Below, piece by piece: positions 33,641 through 42,161 of a stretch of 64,000 nucleotides of DNA. The stretch is from NCBI RefSeq assembly GCF_000220705.2, contig NZ_CP023202.1:620001-684000 (forward strand), given 5' to 3'. Made by a program: the position numbers and the translations under genes. Below the pieces are notes generated by a model. The model made no database searches, was not told where the DNA came from, and was given only the letters and a program-made list of their open reading frames with translations. The stretch is from Streptomyces xinghaiensis S187 (GTDB lineage Bacteria; Actinomycetota; Actinomycetes; Streptomycetales; Streptomycetaceae). Within the stretch, counting starts at the first letter, position 1. Each line of letters opens with the position of its first letter.

Positions 33641-34951
33641 ATGACCGATGTCTTCGACGCGCTCATCCCTCCGCCGGAGCCCCGCGCCCGGCCCGTCACC
33701 ACCGCCGAGGTCGACGCCCAGGTGCGTGGCGTCTGCTTCAAGACCGGGCCGCCGCGCAGGCTCGGGGTGGAACTCGAATGGTTCATCCACGATCCGCGCG
33801 ATGCCCGCTCCGCCGTCGAGCCGTCCCGGCTCTCCGCCGCCCACGCCGCCCTGCGCGGCCTGACCCTCCGCTCCGCGCTCACCTTCGAGCCCGGCGGGCA
33901 GATCGAGCTCAGCTCTCCCCCGGCCGGCTCCCTCGCCGCCTGCGTGGCGGACGCGGCCGCCGATCTGCGCCGCGTACGCGCCGCCCTCGCCGCCCGCGGC
34001 CTGGCCCTCGCCGGGCACGGCCACGATCCGTGGAACCCCCCGCGCCGGCTGCTCACCGCTCCCCGCTACCGCGCCATGGAGGCGTACTTCGACCGCGCCG
34101 GTCCCGCCGGCCGGGCCATGATGTGCGCCACCGCCTCCGTCCAGGTGTGCCTGGACGCCGGTCACGAGGAGCCCGGCCCGCTCGGCCACGCCCGCCGCTG
34201 GCGGCTGGCGCATCTGCTGGGCGCCGTGCTCGTGGCGGCCTTCGCCAACTCCCCGCTCCGGCAGGGCGTCCCCACCGGCTGGCGCTCCACCCGGCAGGCC
34301 CTCTGGGCCGAGCTGGACCCCGGCCGCTCCCTGGCTCCGCCCGACGGTCCGGAGCCGCGCACCGCCTGGGCGGCGTACGCCCTCGACGCGCCCGTCATGT
34401 GCGTCCGGTCCGACAACGGCGGGCCGTGGACCCTTCCCCCGGACGGGCTGACGTTCCGCCACTGGATCGCGGGCGGCGCCCCCCGGCCGCCGACCGCCGA
34501 CGATCTCGCCTACCACCTGACCACCCTCTTCCCCCCGGTCCGGCCGCGCGGCCATCTGGAGCTGCGCATGATCGACGCGCAGCCGGGCGAGGACGGCTGG
34601 ATGGTGCCGCTCGCGGTGACCGCCGCCCTGTTCGACGACCCGGCCGCCTCCGCCACGGCCGTACGGGCCGTCGAACCGCTCGCCGCCACCGCCGGCGCGG
34701 AACCCCCGCCCGGCAACCCGCTGTGGCGGAACGCGGCCCGCCACGGCCTCGCCGACCCCGCGCTCCGGGCCGCCGCCGAGACCTGCTTCGCCGCCGCCCG
34801 CGAGGCGCTGCCCCGGCTGGGGGCGCCGCCCGCCGTACGGGACGCGGTGGCGGACTTCACCGAACGCTATGTCTCCCGGGGCCGCTGCCCCGCCGACGAC
34901 CTGCTCGACCTGTACGGACAGCCGGCACCAGGGAAGGAGAGCCGCCCATGA
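33641..34951 (+). CDS. egtA: Glutamate-cysteine ligase EgtA
   Basis: A 436-aa GCS2-type ligase that makes gamma-glutamylcysteine for ergothioneine biosynthesis. Motifs: LGVELEWFIHD near residue 50, LTFEPGGQIELSSPP, the Asp/Asn-containing MMCATASVQVCLDAG, VLVAAFANSPLRQG and GHLELRMIDAQP. ATG at 33641 with GGGAGG upstream. First gene of a four-gene operon; its stop overlaps egtB by 4 bp. The cytosolic product feeds EgtB. It is the standard actinobacterial EgtA form, and identification is supported by the full egtABCD context. Confidence 0.93.
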   Translation: MTDVFDALIPPPEPRARPVTTAEVDAQVRGVCFKTGPPRRLGVELEWFIHDPRDARSAVEPSRLSAAHAALRGLTLRSALTFEPGGQIELSSPPAGSLAACVADAAADLRRVRAALAARGLALAGHGHDPWNPPRRLLTAPRYRAMEAYFDRAGPAGRAMMCATASVQVCLDAGHEEPGPLGHARRWRLAHLLGAVLVAAFANSPLRQGVPTGWRSTRQALWAELDPGRSLAPPDGPEPRTAWAAYALDAPVMCVRSDNGGPWTLPPDGLTFRHWIAGGAPRPPTADDLAYHLTTLFPPVRPRGHLELRMIDAQPGEDGWMVPLAVTAALFDDPAASATAVRAVEPLAATAGAEPPPGNPLWRNAARHGLADPALRAAAETCFAAAREALPRLGAPPAVRDAVADFTERYVSRGRCPADDLLDLYGQPAPGKESRP

Positions 34952-36324
34952 CGGCCACCGAACGGACCAGCCCCGCCGCCCGCGACACCGCCGAGAGCGT
35001 CCTCCCCGACACCACCCCGGACACCTTCCGCCGCCGGGCCGCCGACGCCCTCACCGCCGCCCGCGACCGGACCGCCCTGCTCACCTCCTGTGTCGACGAC
35101 CCCGAACTCACCGCGCAGCACTCCCCGCTGATGTCCCCGCTCGTCTGGGACCTCGCCCACATCGGCAACTTCGAGGACCAGTGGCTGCTCCGCGCCGTCG
35201 GCGGCCGCGAGGCGCTCCGCCCCGACGTCGACGCCGTCTACGACGCCTTCGAACACCCGCGCGCCGAGCGCCCCTCCCTGCCGCTGCTGCCGCCCGGCGA
35301 GGCCCGCCACTACGTCGCCGACGTGCGGGCCCGGGCCCTCGACGTGCTGGCGGACACCCGGCTGGAGGGCGGGGAACTGACCGACGCGGCCTTCGCGTTC
35401 GGCATGATCGCCCAGCACGAGCAGCAGCACGACGAGACCATGCTCATCACCCACCAGCTGCGCCGCGGCCCCGCCGCGCTGACCGCCCCCGCGCCACCGC
35501 CCGCCCCCGCCGACGCGGACTCGCTGCCGGCCGAGGTCCTCGTGCCCGGGGGCCCGTTCACCATGGGGACCTCCGCGGAACCGTGGGCCCTGGACAACGA
35601 ACGGCCCGCGCACCGGCGTGACGTCCCGGCCTTCCTCATCGACACCGTCCCCGTCGGCAACGGCGCCTACTTGCGCTTCATCGAGGACGGCGGCTACGAG
35701 GAACCGCGCTGGTGGGCCCCCGGGGGCTGGGCGTACGTCCGCGAACACGGCCTGCGGGCGCCCCTGTTCTGGCGCCGCGAGGGCTCCGGCTGGGTGCGCC
35801 GCCGGTTCGGCGTCACGGAACCCGTACCGCTCGGTGAGCCCGTGCTCCACGTCAGCTGGTACGAGGCCGACGCCTACGCCCGCTGGGCCGGCCGGCGCCT
35901 GCCCACCGAGGCCGAGTGGGAGAAGGCCGCCCGGCACGACCCGGCCACCGGCCGCTCCCGCCGCTACCCCTGGGGCGACGCCGACCCGGGACCGGACCAG
36001 GCCAACCTCGGGCAGCGGCACCTGCGGCCCGCGCCCCTGGGCAGCTGGCCGCGCGGCGCCTCACCGCTCGGTGTGCGGCAGCTGATCGGCGACGTGTGGG
36101 AGTGGACGGCGAGCGACTTCCTCCCCTACCCCGGCTTCCGCGCCTTCCCCTACCGCGAGTACTCCGAAGTCTTCTTCGGCCCGGAGCACAAGGTGCTGCG
36201 CGGCGGCTCCTTCGCCGTCGACCCGGTCGCCTGCCGGGGCACCTTCCGCAACTGGGACCTGCCGGTGCGCCGCCAGATCTTCGCCGGTTTCCGCACGGCC
36301 CGCGACCTTCCGGGGAGCGCGTGA
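34948..36324 (+). CDS. egtB: Ergothioneine biosynthesis sulfoxide synthase EgtB
   Basis: A 458-aa non-heme iron enzyme joining gamma-glutamylcysteine to hercynine with oxygen. The N-terminal DinB-like part holds the three iron His: one in DLAHIGNFEDQWLL, two in AQHEQQHDETM (H-x3-H). The C-terminal formylglycine-generating-enzyme-like domain begins LVPGGPFTMGTSAEPWALDNERPAH and contains RLPTEAEWEKAARHDP and GDVWEWTASDF. Start ATG at 34948 overlaps the egtA stop (ATGA). Length agrees with the mycobacterial enzyme (about 430-440 aa). Confidence 0.95.
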   Translation: MTATERTSPAARDTAESVLPDTTPDTFRRRAADALTAARDRTALLTSCVDDPELTAQHSPLMSPLVWDLAHIGNFEDQWLLRAVGGREALRPDVDAVYDAFEHPRAERPSLPLLPPGEARHYVADVRARALDVLADTRLEGGELTDAAFAFGMIAQHEQQHDETMLITHQLRRGPAALTAPAPPPAPADADSLPAEVLVPGGPFTMGTSAEPWALDNERPAHRRDVPAFLIDTVPVGNGAYLRFIEDGGYEEPRWWAPGGWAYVREHGLRAPLFWRREGSGWVRRRFGVTEPVPLGEPVLHVSWYEADAYARWAGRRLPTEAEWEKAARHDPATGRSRRYPWGDADPGPDQANLGQRHLRPAPLGSWPRGASPLGVRQLIGDVWEWTASDFLPYPGFRAFPYREYSEVFFGPEHKVLRGGSFAVDPVACRGTFRNWDLPVRRQIFAGFRTARDLPGSA

Positions 36325-36397
36325 CCGCCCGGCGCGGGCGGGCGCCCGCGACCGCCGTCACCCCCCTCCGCCCGGCACCGGGGCGGGGGTGGGGCTG

Positions 36398-37153
36398 ATG
36401 TGCCGGCATGTGGCCTACCTGGGGCCCGGCGTTCCCTGGCAGGACGTCCTGGTGACCCCCGGGCACGCGCTGTACCGCCAGTCCTGGGCGCCGCGCCGCC
36501 AGCGGTACGGCACCGTCAACGCCGACGGCTTCGGCGTCGGCTGGTACGCGGACGGCGACCCGGTGCCGGCCCGCTACCGCCGCGCCGGGCCGGTCTGGGC
36601 CGACCAGTCCTTCGCCGACCTCGCCCGCGTCGTGCGCACCCGTGCGCTGCTCGCGGCCGTACGGGACGCGACCGAGGCCGGCGCCGACGGCGAGGCCGCC
36701 GCCGCGCCCTTCGCCGCCGGGCCCTGGCTGTTCAGCCACAACGGGGCCCTCACGGGCTGGCCCGCCTCCGCCGCCCCGCTCGCGGCCGGACTGCCGCCCG
36801 AGGACCTGCTGACGCTCCAGGCCCGCTGCGACTCGGCCTTCGTCTGGGCGCTCGTCCTCCACGCGCTGCGCCGCGGCGACGCGCTGGGCGACGCCCTCTC
36901 CGCCGTCGTCGAGCAGCTGGCCGCGGCGGCGCCGGGCTCCCGGCTCAACCTGCTGCTCACGGACGGCGGCACCGTGGCCGCCACCGCCTGGGGGGACACC
37001 CTCTGGTACCTGGCGGACCCGGCCGCGCGCCGCACCGTCGTGGCCTCCGAGCCCTACGACGACGATCCGCGCTGGACCGAGGCACCCGACCGCACCCTGC
37101 TCACCGCCACCCGCACCGATGTTCTCCTGACCCCGCTCAAGGAGCCCGCGTGA
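36398..37153 (+). CDS. egtC: gamma-Glutamyl-hercynylcysteine sulfoxide hydrolase EgtC
   Basis: A 251-aa class II glutamine amidotransferase. Cys2 (MCRHVAYLG) is the N-terminal nucleophile after Met removal. NADGFGVGWYADG and LFSHNGALTGWP are conserved elements of the fold. It removes the glutamate after the EgtB step. ATG at 36398 puts Cys at position 2, which the chemistry needs; the GTG at 36389 would not. It begins 73 bp after egtB. It overlaps egtD by 4 bp (GTGA). Confidence 0.93.
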   Translation: MCRHVAYLGPGVPWQDVLVTPGHALYRQSWAPRRQRYGTVNADGFGVGWYADGDPVPARYRRAGPVWADQSFADLARVVRTRALLAAVRDATEAGADGEAAAAPFAAGPWLFSHNGALTGWPASAAPLAAGLPPEDLLTLQARCDSAFVWALVLHALRRGDALGDALSAVVEQLAAAAPGSRLNLLLTDGGTVAATAWGDTLWYLADPAARRTVVASEPYDDDPRWTEAPDRTLLTATRTDVLLTPLKEPA

Positions 37154-38118
37154 GTCCGTTCGCCGTCACCCGCACCCTGCCCGCCGACGCCACCGCCGCC
37201 GCTCTCCGCACCGACGTCCTCCGCGGGCTGTCCCGCCGCCACAAGGAGCTGCCGCCCAAGTGGTTCTACGACGCCCGCGGCAGCGAGCTGTTCGAGCGGA
37301 TTACGCGGCTGCCCGAGTACTACCCGACCCGCGCCGAGCGGGAGATCCTCGCCGCCCGCGCGGACGCCGTCGCCGAGGCGAGCGGCGCCCGCACCCTGGT
37401 GGAACTCGGCTCCGGCTCCTCCGAGAAGACCCGCCATCTGCTGCGGGCCCTGGGCGGCCTGCGGGCCTATGTCCCCGTGGACGTCAGCGAGTCGGCGCTG
37501 CGCCTCGCGGGGGAGAGTCTGCTCGCGGACCACCCGGAGCTCGATGTCCACGCCTTGGTCGCCGACTTCCAGCACGGGCTCCGGCTCCCGGACACCCCCG
37601 GCCCGCGCCTGGTGGCCTTCCTCGGGGGCACCATCGGCAATCTGCTGCCCGCCGAGCGCGCCGCGTTCCTGGCGTCCGTGCGCTCCCTGCTCACCCCCGG
37701 GGACACGCTGCTGCTCGGCACCGACCTGGTCAAGGACGAGCGGACGCTGGTGGCGGCCTACGACGACGCCCAGGGCGTCACCGCGGCCTTCAACAAGAAC
37801 GTCCTGTCCGTCATCGACCGCGAGCTGGGCGCCGACTTCGACCCGGACGACTTCGACCACGTCGCGCTCTGGGACGCGGAGCACGAGTGGATCGAGATGC
37901 GGCTGCGCGCCCGGCACGCGCTGACCGCGAAGATCCCCGCCCTGGACCTCGCCGTCACCTTCGACGCGGGCGAGGACCTGCGCACCGAGGTCTCGGCGAA
38001 GTTCCGGCGCGAGGGCGTACGGCAGGAGCTGGCCGCCGCCGGTCTGGAGCTGCGCCACTGGTGGACGGACGACGAGGGCCGCTTCGCCCTGTCGCTTGCG
38101 GGTCCGGCCGAGGACTGA
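37150..38118 (+). CDS. egtD: Histidine N-alpha-methyltransferase EgtD
   Basis: A 322-aa EgtD that trimethylates histidine to hercynine using SAM. Motifs: KWFYDARGSELFERITRLPEYYPTRAE at the N-terminus, the SAM loop LVELGSGSSEKTRHLL, VPVDVSESAL, FLGGTIGNLLP, and AAFNKNVLSVIDRELGADF. GTG at 37150 overlaps the egtC stop. Last gene of the operon. The fifth gene, egtE (C-S lyase), is not adjacent, as is usual in Streptomyces. Confidence 0.95.
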   Translation: MSPFAVTRTLPADATAAALRTDVLRGLSRRHKELPPKWFYDARGSELFERITRLPEYYPTRAEREILAARADAVAEASGARTLVELGSGSSEKTRHLLRALGGLRAYVPVDVSESALRLAGESLLADHPELDVHALVADFQHGLRLPDTPGPRLVAFLGGTIGNLLPAERAAFLASVRSLLTPGDTLLLGTDLVKDERTLVAAYDDAQGVTAAFNKNVLSVIDRELGADFDPDDFDHVALWDAEHEWIEMRLRARHALTAKIPALDLAVTFDAGEDLRTEVSAKFRREGVRQELAAAGLELRHWWTDDEGRFALSLAGPAED

Positions 38119-38145
38119 GCGGGCGGTCCGGGCGGGCCCGGCGCC

Positions 38146-38991
38146 TCACCGGCGCGGCCCGCCCTCCGCCGGCCCGGCCGCCTCTCCGGTGTCCCGCCCG
38201 GCCGCCGGTCCGCCCGCCTCCTCGGCCCGGATCCGGAGCAGCAGGTCCCGCGCGGCCCGGGCGACGGCCGGCTCGACGCCGAGGCCCCGCACCATCTCCT
38301 CGGCGGCCGCCATTTCGTCGGCGCGGCGCCCGGCGTGCCGGCGGGTGCCGGTGACCAGCCGATCCACGGTTCCGGCTCCGGCGCCGGCGAGCTCCGCGGC
38401 GATGTTCTCCCGCAGCCACTCCTCGCAGCCGGCGGCGCGGGCCGCGTCGAGCGCCTCGACGACCGCCGCGGCCATCCCCTTGAAGAAGACACTGCGCAGC
38501 AGTTTGCGCCGGGCGGCGGCGCCGGCGCCCCCGGGCTGGAGGGTGACGGGCGTGCCCAGGGGCCGGAGGAGCGCGGCGAACCGTTCCGCGGCCGGGCCGC
38601 TGACGAGCATCGGCACCCCGAGACCCCGCCCCGGGACGGGGGCCATGATCGCGACGTCGGCGAAGGAGAGGCCCGCCCGGGCGGCGGTCTCCCCCAGTAC
38701 GGTCTTGGCCTGTGGTGACGCGGTGTTCATATCGGCCCAGACGGCGCCCTCCCGGGCCCCGGGGGCACCGGCCTCCAGGGCGCCGAGGGCGGCCGAGGCG
38801 CTGTTGACGCTCAGCACCAGGTCGACGCCGCGCACGGCGTCCGCCTCGTCGGCCGCCACCTCGACGGCGTCACGGGGGCGGACCCGGGGGTCGTGGACGC
38901 GGACCCGCGCACCGAGGGCGAGCAGATCGCGGCCGAACGCCGAGCCGGCCTCGCCGTAGCCCAGCAGCGCGATGTACGGGGGCGGTTGCAC
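38146..38991 (-). CDS. NAD(P)-dependent dehydrogenase with DUF1932 domain
   Basis: A 281-aa beta-hydroxyacid-dehydrogenase-like protein. The Rossmann motif is IALLGYGEAGSAFGRDL at residue 7, then VSVNSASAALGALEA-like sequence and ADMNTASPQAKTVL (the substrate-binding region). A C-terminal DUF1932 helical domain starts about residue 175 with KLLRSVFFKGMAAAVVEALDAARAAG. Members act on small hydroxy acids; the exact reaction is unknown. GTG at 38991 has GGAGG six bases upstream. Divergent from gntR, whose intergenic region carries a TTGACA -35 for this gene at 39068-39073. Likely part of the same catabolic regulon as 39856-44867. Confidence 0.83.
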   Translation of the reverse strand: MQPPPYIALLGYGEAGSAFGRDLLALGARVRVHDPRVRPRDAVEVAADEADAVRGVDLVLSVNSASAALGALEAGAPGAREGAVWADMNTASPQAKTVLGETAARAGLSFADVAIMAPVPGRGLGVPMLVSGPAAERFAALLRPLGTPVTLQPGGAGAAARRKLLRSVFFKGMAAAVVEALDAARAAGCEEWLRENIAAELAGAGAGTVDRLVTGTRRHAGRRADEMAAAEEMVRGLGVEPAVARAARDLLLRIRAEEAGGPAAGRDTGEAAGPAEGGPRR

Positions 38992-39050
38992 GAGAGCCTC
39001 CTTGCGTCCGGCCGGTGGTCCGCGGGGCCGGGACCGGAGGGGCACCCTGC

Positions 39051-39077
39051 TACACTCCCGACAATATTGTCAACAAT
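39051..39077 (+). promoter_or_regulatory. GntR operator region with divergent promoters
   Basis: -10-like TACACT (39051-39056) for gntR, the perfect palindrome GACAATATTGTC (39060-39071), and ATTGTCAACAAT (39066-39077), the last nearly identical to the site at 39809-39820. On the minus strand, TTGACA (39068-39073) can serve as -35 for the dehydrogenase. Confidence 0.65.
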
Positions 39078-39102
39078 CACGCCAGCATCCGGGAGCCAGG
39101 GA

Positions 39103-39777
39103 ATGCCGAGCGACGCATCCAGCGCGACAGGGACGGCCAAGGCGGCGAAGGCCCGCGCCAACGTCACGTCCGACATCCGCGAGGCCATCCTGCGAGGTGA
39201 TGTCGTGGCCGGCCAGCGACTGGTGGAGGCGGACCTGACGGAACAGTTCTCGGCCAGCCGGGGGGCGGTCCGCTCGGCCCTCCTCGAACTCGCGGCCGAG
39301 GGGCTGGTCGAACGCATCGCCAACCGGGGCGCCCGGGTCCGGATCGTCCCCCTCGACGAGGCCATCGAGATCTACGAGGTGCGCATGGCCGTGGAGGCCC
39401 TGTGCGCCGCCAAGGCGGCCGAGCGGATCGGCGCCGCGGAGGCGGAGGAGCTCCGCACGATCGGCTCGGACATGCGGGTGGCGGTGGCCGGCGGCGACAT
39501 CATGCGCTACCGGCAGCTCAACCAGCGCCTCCACCAGCGGATCAGGGAGATCAGCGGCCAGCGCGCCGCCTCGGACGTGCTGGAGAGGCTGCGGGCGCAG
39601 AGCGTGCGGCAGCAGTTCAAGGTCGCCACCATGCCCGGCCGTCCGCAGGTCTCGCTGCCCGAGCACCTGGCGATCATCGACGCGATCCGCGCGGGTGACG
39701 CGGAGGCCGCGGAGCAGGCGATCCGGCTGCACCTGCGCAGCGTCATGGAGGCGATGCGGAGGGCCTCCGAGGGCTGA
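39103..39777 (+). CDS. GntR-family (FadR/FCD) regulator
   Basis: A 224-aa regulator. The winged HTH lies at residues 15-85 (SDIREAILRGDVVAGQRLVEADLTEQF, then SRGAVRSALLELAAEGLVER). The FCD ligand domain follows (IEIYEVRMAVEALCAAKAAER, and metal-binding His in RLHQRIREISG and LPEHLAIIDAI and RLHLRSVM). FCD proteins bind small carboxylates. It sits between the divergent dehydrogenase and the catabolic/ABC operon, and a shared palindrome lies in front of both. Probable repressor released by the imported carboxylate. Confidence 0.87.
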   Translation: MPSDASSATGTAKAAKARANVTSDIREAILRGDVVAGQRLVEADLTEQFSASRGAVRSALLELAAEGLVERIANRGARVRIVPLDEAIEIYEVRMAVEALCAAKAAERIGAAEAEELRTIGSDMRVAVAGGDIMRYRQLNQRLHQRIREISGQRAASDVLERLRAQSVRQQFKVATMPGRPQVSLPEHLAIIDAIRAGDAEAAEQAIRLHLRSVMEAMRRASEG

Positions 39778-39791
39778 TATCGGCCAGACCC

Positions 39792-39826
39792 TTGACGTCG
39801 GCAACGGGATTGCTAACAATCCCGTT
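39792..39826 (+). promoter_or_regulatory. Promoter and operator of the catabolic/ABC operon
   Basis: -35 TTGACG (39792-39797) and a -10 (TAACAA/AACAAT, 39814-39820). The -10 lies in a perfect inverted repeat with 10-bp arms (39803-39812 and 39817-39826). The core ATTGCTAACAAT (39809-39820) differs in two central bases from the site in the gntR region. Confidence 0.7.
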
Positions 39827-39855
39827 CAACAAGTTGCCGACAAAAAGGTGTCACC

Positions 39856-40782
39856 GTGTCCCACCCCATCCCGAGCCGGCACGCCAGGGACCTCGTCCGC
39901 GGCGCCTACGACGTCCACATCCACGTCGGGCCCGACGTCATGAAGCGCCGCATCGACGACAGCGAGCTCGCCCACCGCTTCGCCGAGGCCGGACTGGCCG
40001 GGTTCGTCCTCAAGAGCCACTACGTCCCCACCGCCGAGCGGGCCGCCGTCGTCAACCGGCTCGGACAGGCCCAGGCGGTGGGGGCCATCACCCTCAACGC
40101 CTCGGTGGGCGGTCTGAACCCCATCGCGGTCGAGATCGCCGCCCGCGGCGGCGCCCGGTTCGTGTGGCTGCCGACGGTCGACAGCTCCAACCAGCGCTCC
40201 TGCCTGGCCAGTGACCCCGCGGGCGCCAAGCCGCCGATGTGGGCCCGGCTCCAGGACGACCTGCGCGCCGCGGGCATGGCGGCGGACCCGGTCGAGGTGG
40301 TCGGAGCGGACGGCGCCGTCCTGGAGCGCACCCGCCAGGTCCTGCGGCTCATCGCCCGGCACGACATGGTCCTGGCCACCGGCCACCTCCACGGCGACGA
40401 GATCGCCACGGTCGTCGCGGCCGCCGCCGAGGAGGGCGTGCGCCGCATCGTCGTGACGCACCCCGAGTTCACCTCCCAGCGGATCGGCATCGAACGCCAG
40501 CGTGAGCTGGCCGCCCACGGCGCCCTGCTGGAGCGGTGCTTCACCACCCCCTACACCGGCAAGGTCGGCTGGGACCTGTGGTTCTCCAACATCCGCGAGG
40601 CGGGGCCGGAGAACTCGATCGTCTCCAGCGACCTCGGCCAGCCGTTCAACCCGCCCGTCGAGCACGGACTGGCGCTCGCCGCCGACCGGCTCCTCGAAGC
40701 CGGCTTCAGCGACGAGGAGATCCGCACCATGACCGTGCACAACAGCCGGGCCCTCGTCGGCGCCGAACCGCTGAGCGACTGA
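39856..40782 (+). CDS. DUF6282 amidohydrolase-like protein
   Basis: A 308-aa amidohydrolase-superfamily protein. The metal-binding H-x-H is in YDVHIHVGPDVMKRR near residue 18; further His residues are in LATGHLHGDEIA and VVTHPEFTSQR, and an Asp in VSSDLGQPFNPP. It would be a TIM-barrel hydrolase; by analogy with LigI (pyrone-dicarboxylate hydrolase) and LigJ it may open a lactone or hydrate a dicarboxylate, but the family has no firm function that I know. GTG at 39856 follows AAAAGGTG. First gene of the operon that leads to the ABC transporter. Confidence 0.8.
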   Translation: MSHPIPSRHARDLVRGAYDVHIHVGPDVMKRRIDDSELAHRFAEAGLAGFVLKSHYVPTAERAAVVNRLGQAQAVGAITLNASVGGLNPIAVEIAARGGARFVWLPTVDSSNQRSCLASDPAGAKPPMWARLQDDLRAAGMAADPVEVVGADGAVLERTRQVLRLIARHDMVLATGHLHGDEIATVVAAAAEEGVRRIVVTHPEFTSQRIGIERQRELAAHGALLERCFTTPYTGKVGWDLWFSNIREAGPENSIVSSDLGQPFNPPVEHGLALAADRLLEAGFSDEEIRTMTVHNSRALVGAEPLSD

Positions 40783-40812
40783 CCGCCCCCGATGCCCGAG
40801 AGAGAAGAACCG

Positions 40813-41529
40813 ATGAACACACGTCGCATGCTGGTCGTCGGCGCGCACAGCGCCGACTTCGTCTGGCGCTCGGCCGGCGCCGTCGCCCGCCACACCGCCG
40901 CCGGAGGGGAAGCCCTCGTGGTGGCCCTCTCCTACGGCGAGCGCGGGGAGTCCGGCGTCCTGTGGAAGCAGGAGGGGCAGACCGAGGAGAACGTCAAGAA
41001 GATCCGCCACGAGGAGGCCGCCGGGGCCGCCGCCGTGCTCGGCGCCGGGTTCCGGGCGCTCGACCTGGGCGACTACCCGCTGCGCGCCGGTGACGACGCC
41101 GTCGCCGAACTGGCCGGGATCATGCGCGACTTCGCGCCCCACCTCGTCCTGACGCACCCCGAGAAGGACCCGTTCAACCCCGACCACCCCGTCGCGCACC
41201 GCGCGGTGGCCCGGGCCCGCCTGCTGACCTCCGGCGCGGGCGTGGCCAGCGCGTTCAGGACCGCGCCGCCCTCGGAATTCCTCGCCTTCGAACCGCACCA
41301 GCCGGAACTGTGCGGCTTCGTCCCCTCGGTCTTCGTCGACATCACCGATGTCTTCGAACGCAAGGTCGAGGCCATGCGGCACATGGCGGCCCAGCGGTAC
41401 CTCCAGGAGTACTACGCCCAGCGCGCCGAGCACCGGGGCAACCACGCCCGCAAGGTGACCGGCGACGCCGGCATCCGCCAGGCCGAGGCGTTCCAGCGCC
41501 TCCTGCCCCACGTGGTGGGTGCGCTGTGA
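40813..41529 (+). CDS. PIG-L family hydratase, GalB-like (4-oxalomesaconate hydratase)
   Basis: A 238-aa PIG-L protein of the GalB branch rather than a deacetylase: VVGAHSADFVWRSAGAVA replaces the usual AHPDD motif, LSYGERGESGVLWKQEGQTEENVKKIR and THPEKDPFNPDHPVAHRAV are the features I associate with Pseudomonas GalB. GalB adds water to 4-oxalomesaconate to give 4-carboxy-4-hydroxy-2-oxoadipate. The next gene is an aldolase for exactly that product, which makes the assignment much stronger. ATG at 40813; its stop overlaps the aldolase start (GTGA). Confidence 0.85.
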   Translation: MNTRRMLVVGAHSADFVWRSAGAVARHTAAGGEALVVALSYGERGESGVLWKQEGQTEENVKKIRHEEAAGAAAVLGAGFRALDLGDYPLRAGDDAVAELAGIMRDFAPHLVLTHPEKDPFNPDHPVAHRAVARARLLTSGAGVASAFRTAPPSEFLAFEPHQPELCGFVPSVFVDITDVFERKVEAMRHMAAQRYLQEYYAQRAEHRGNHARKVTGDAGIRQAEAFQRLLPHVVGAL

Positions 41530-42161
41530 GCCCCGGAACGGCCGAGCTGGGCCGCGCCGGAGTCGCCACGGTGTACGAGGCGTACGGCCGCCGCGGACTG
41601 ATCGAGGAGTCCTGGGACACCGTGACCCCCGGCCGCCGCACCGCCGGTCCGGCCCGCACGGTGCTGTGCGGCCCCGGCGACAACCGCGCCGTCCACGAGG
41701 CCATGGACGTCCTCCGGCCCGGGGAGATCCTGGTCGTCACCCTGGCCGAGCCGGAGCCCGTCGCCGTCGTCGGAGACCTGCTGGCGACCCAGGCGGCCGT
41801 GCGCGGAGCGGCCGGGCTCCTCGTCAACGCGGCCGTCCGGGACACCGCCGAGCTCGCGGGCCTGCAGATGACGGTCCACGCCCGGTGGCGGAACGCCCGC
41901 GGCGCCGGCAAGGAGCACCGCGGGCGGGTGAACGTCCCCGTCCGCGTGGGCGGCACCCTGATCGAGCCGGGCGACCTGGTCGTCCTGGACGACGACGGCG
42001 CCACCGCCGTACGGGCCGCCGACGTCCCCGAGGTCGTGCGGGCCGTACGGGCCCGCATCGCCAAGGAGGCCGCCCTGCGGGCGCGCTGGCAGAACGGCGA
42101 GATCAGCTACGACGTCTACGGCCTGCGCGCGCAGGACAGCGAAGGGAGCGTGACGGCATGA
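41526..42161 (+). CDS. RraA-family aldolase (4-carboxy-4-hydroxy-2-oxoadipate aldolase-like, GalC/LigK type)
   Basis: A 211-aa class II HMG/CHA aldolase of the RraA fold. The signature R-D-x-x-E appears in LLVNAAVRDTAELAG (Arg and Asp bind metal and pyruvate), preceded by AVVGDLLATQAAVRGAAG and followed by VPVRVGGTLIEPGDLVVLDDDGA. It cleaves CHA into pyruvate and oxaloacetate. Coupled to the hydratase by a GTGA overlap and to the ABC ATPase by an ATGA overlap. RraA (RNase E inhibitor) itself is shorter and lacks the catalytic Arg, so an enzyme is more likely. Confidence 0.86.
   Translation: MSPGTAELGRAGVATVYEAYGRRGLIEESWDTVTPGRRTAGPARTVLCGPGDNRAVHEAMDVLRPGEILVVTLAEPEPVAVVGDLLATQAAVRGAAGLLVNAAVRDTAELAGLQMTVHARWRNARGAGKEHRGRVNVPVRVGGTLIEPGDLVVLDDDGATAVRAADVPEVVRAVRARIAKEAALRARWQNGEISYDVYGLRAQDSEGSVTA

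Noticed and set aside
33778..34947. A long N-terminal extension of egtB
   Set aside because: It is the shifted frame of egtA. The real egtB start is the ATG at 34948 overlapping the egtA stop.
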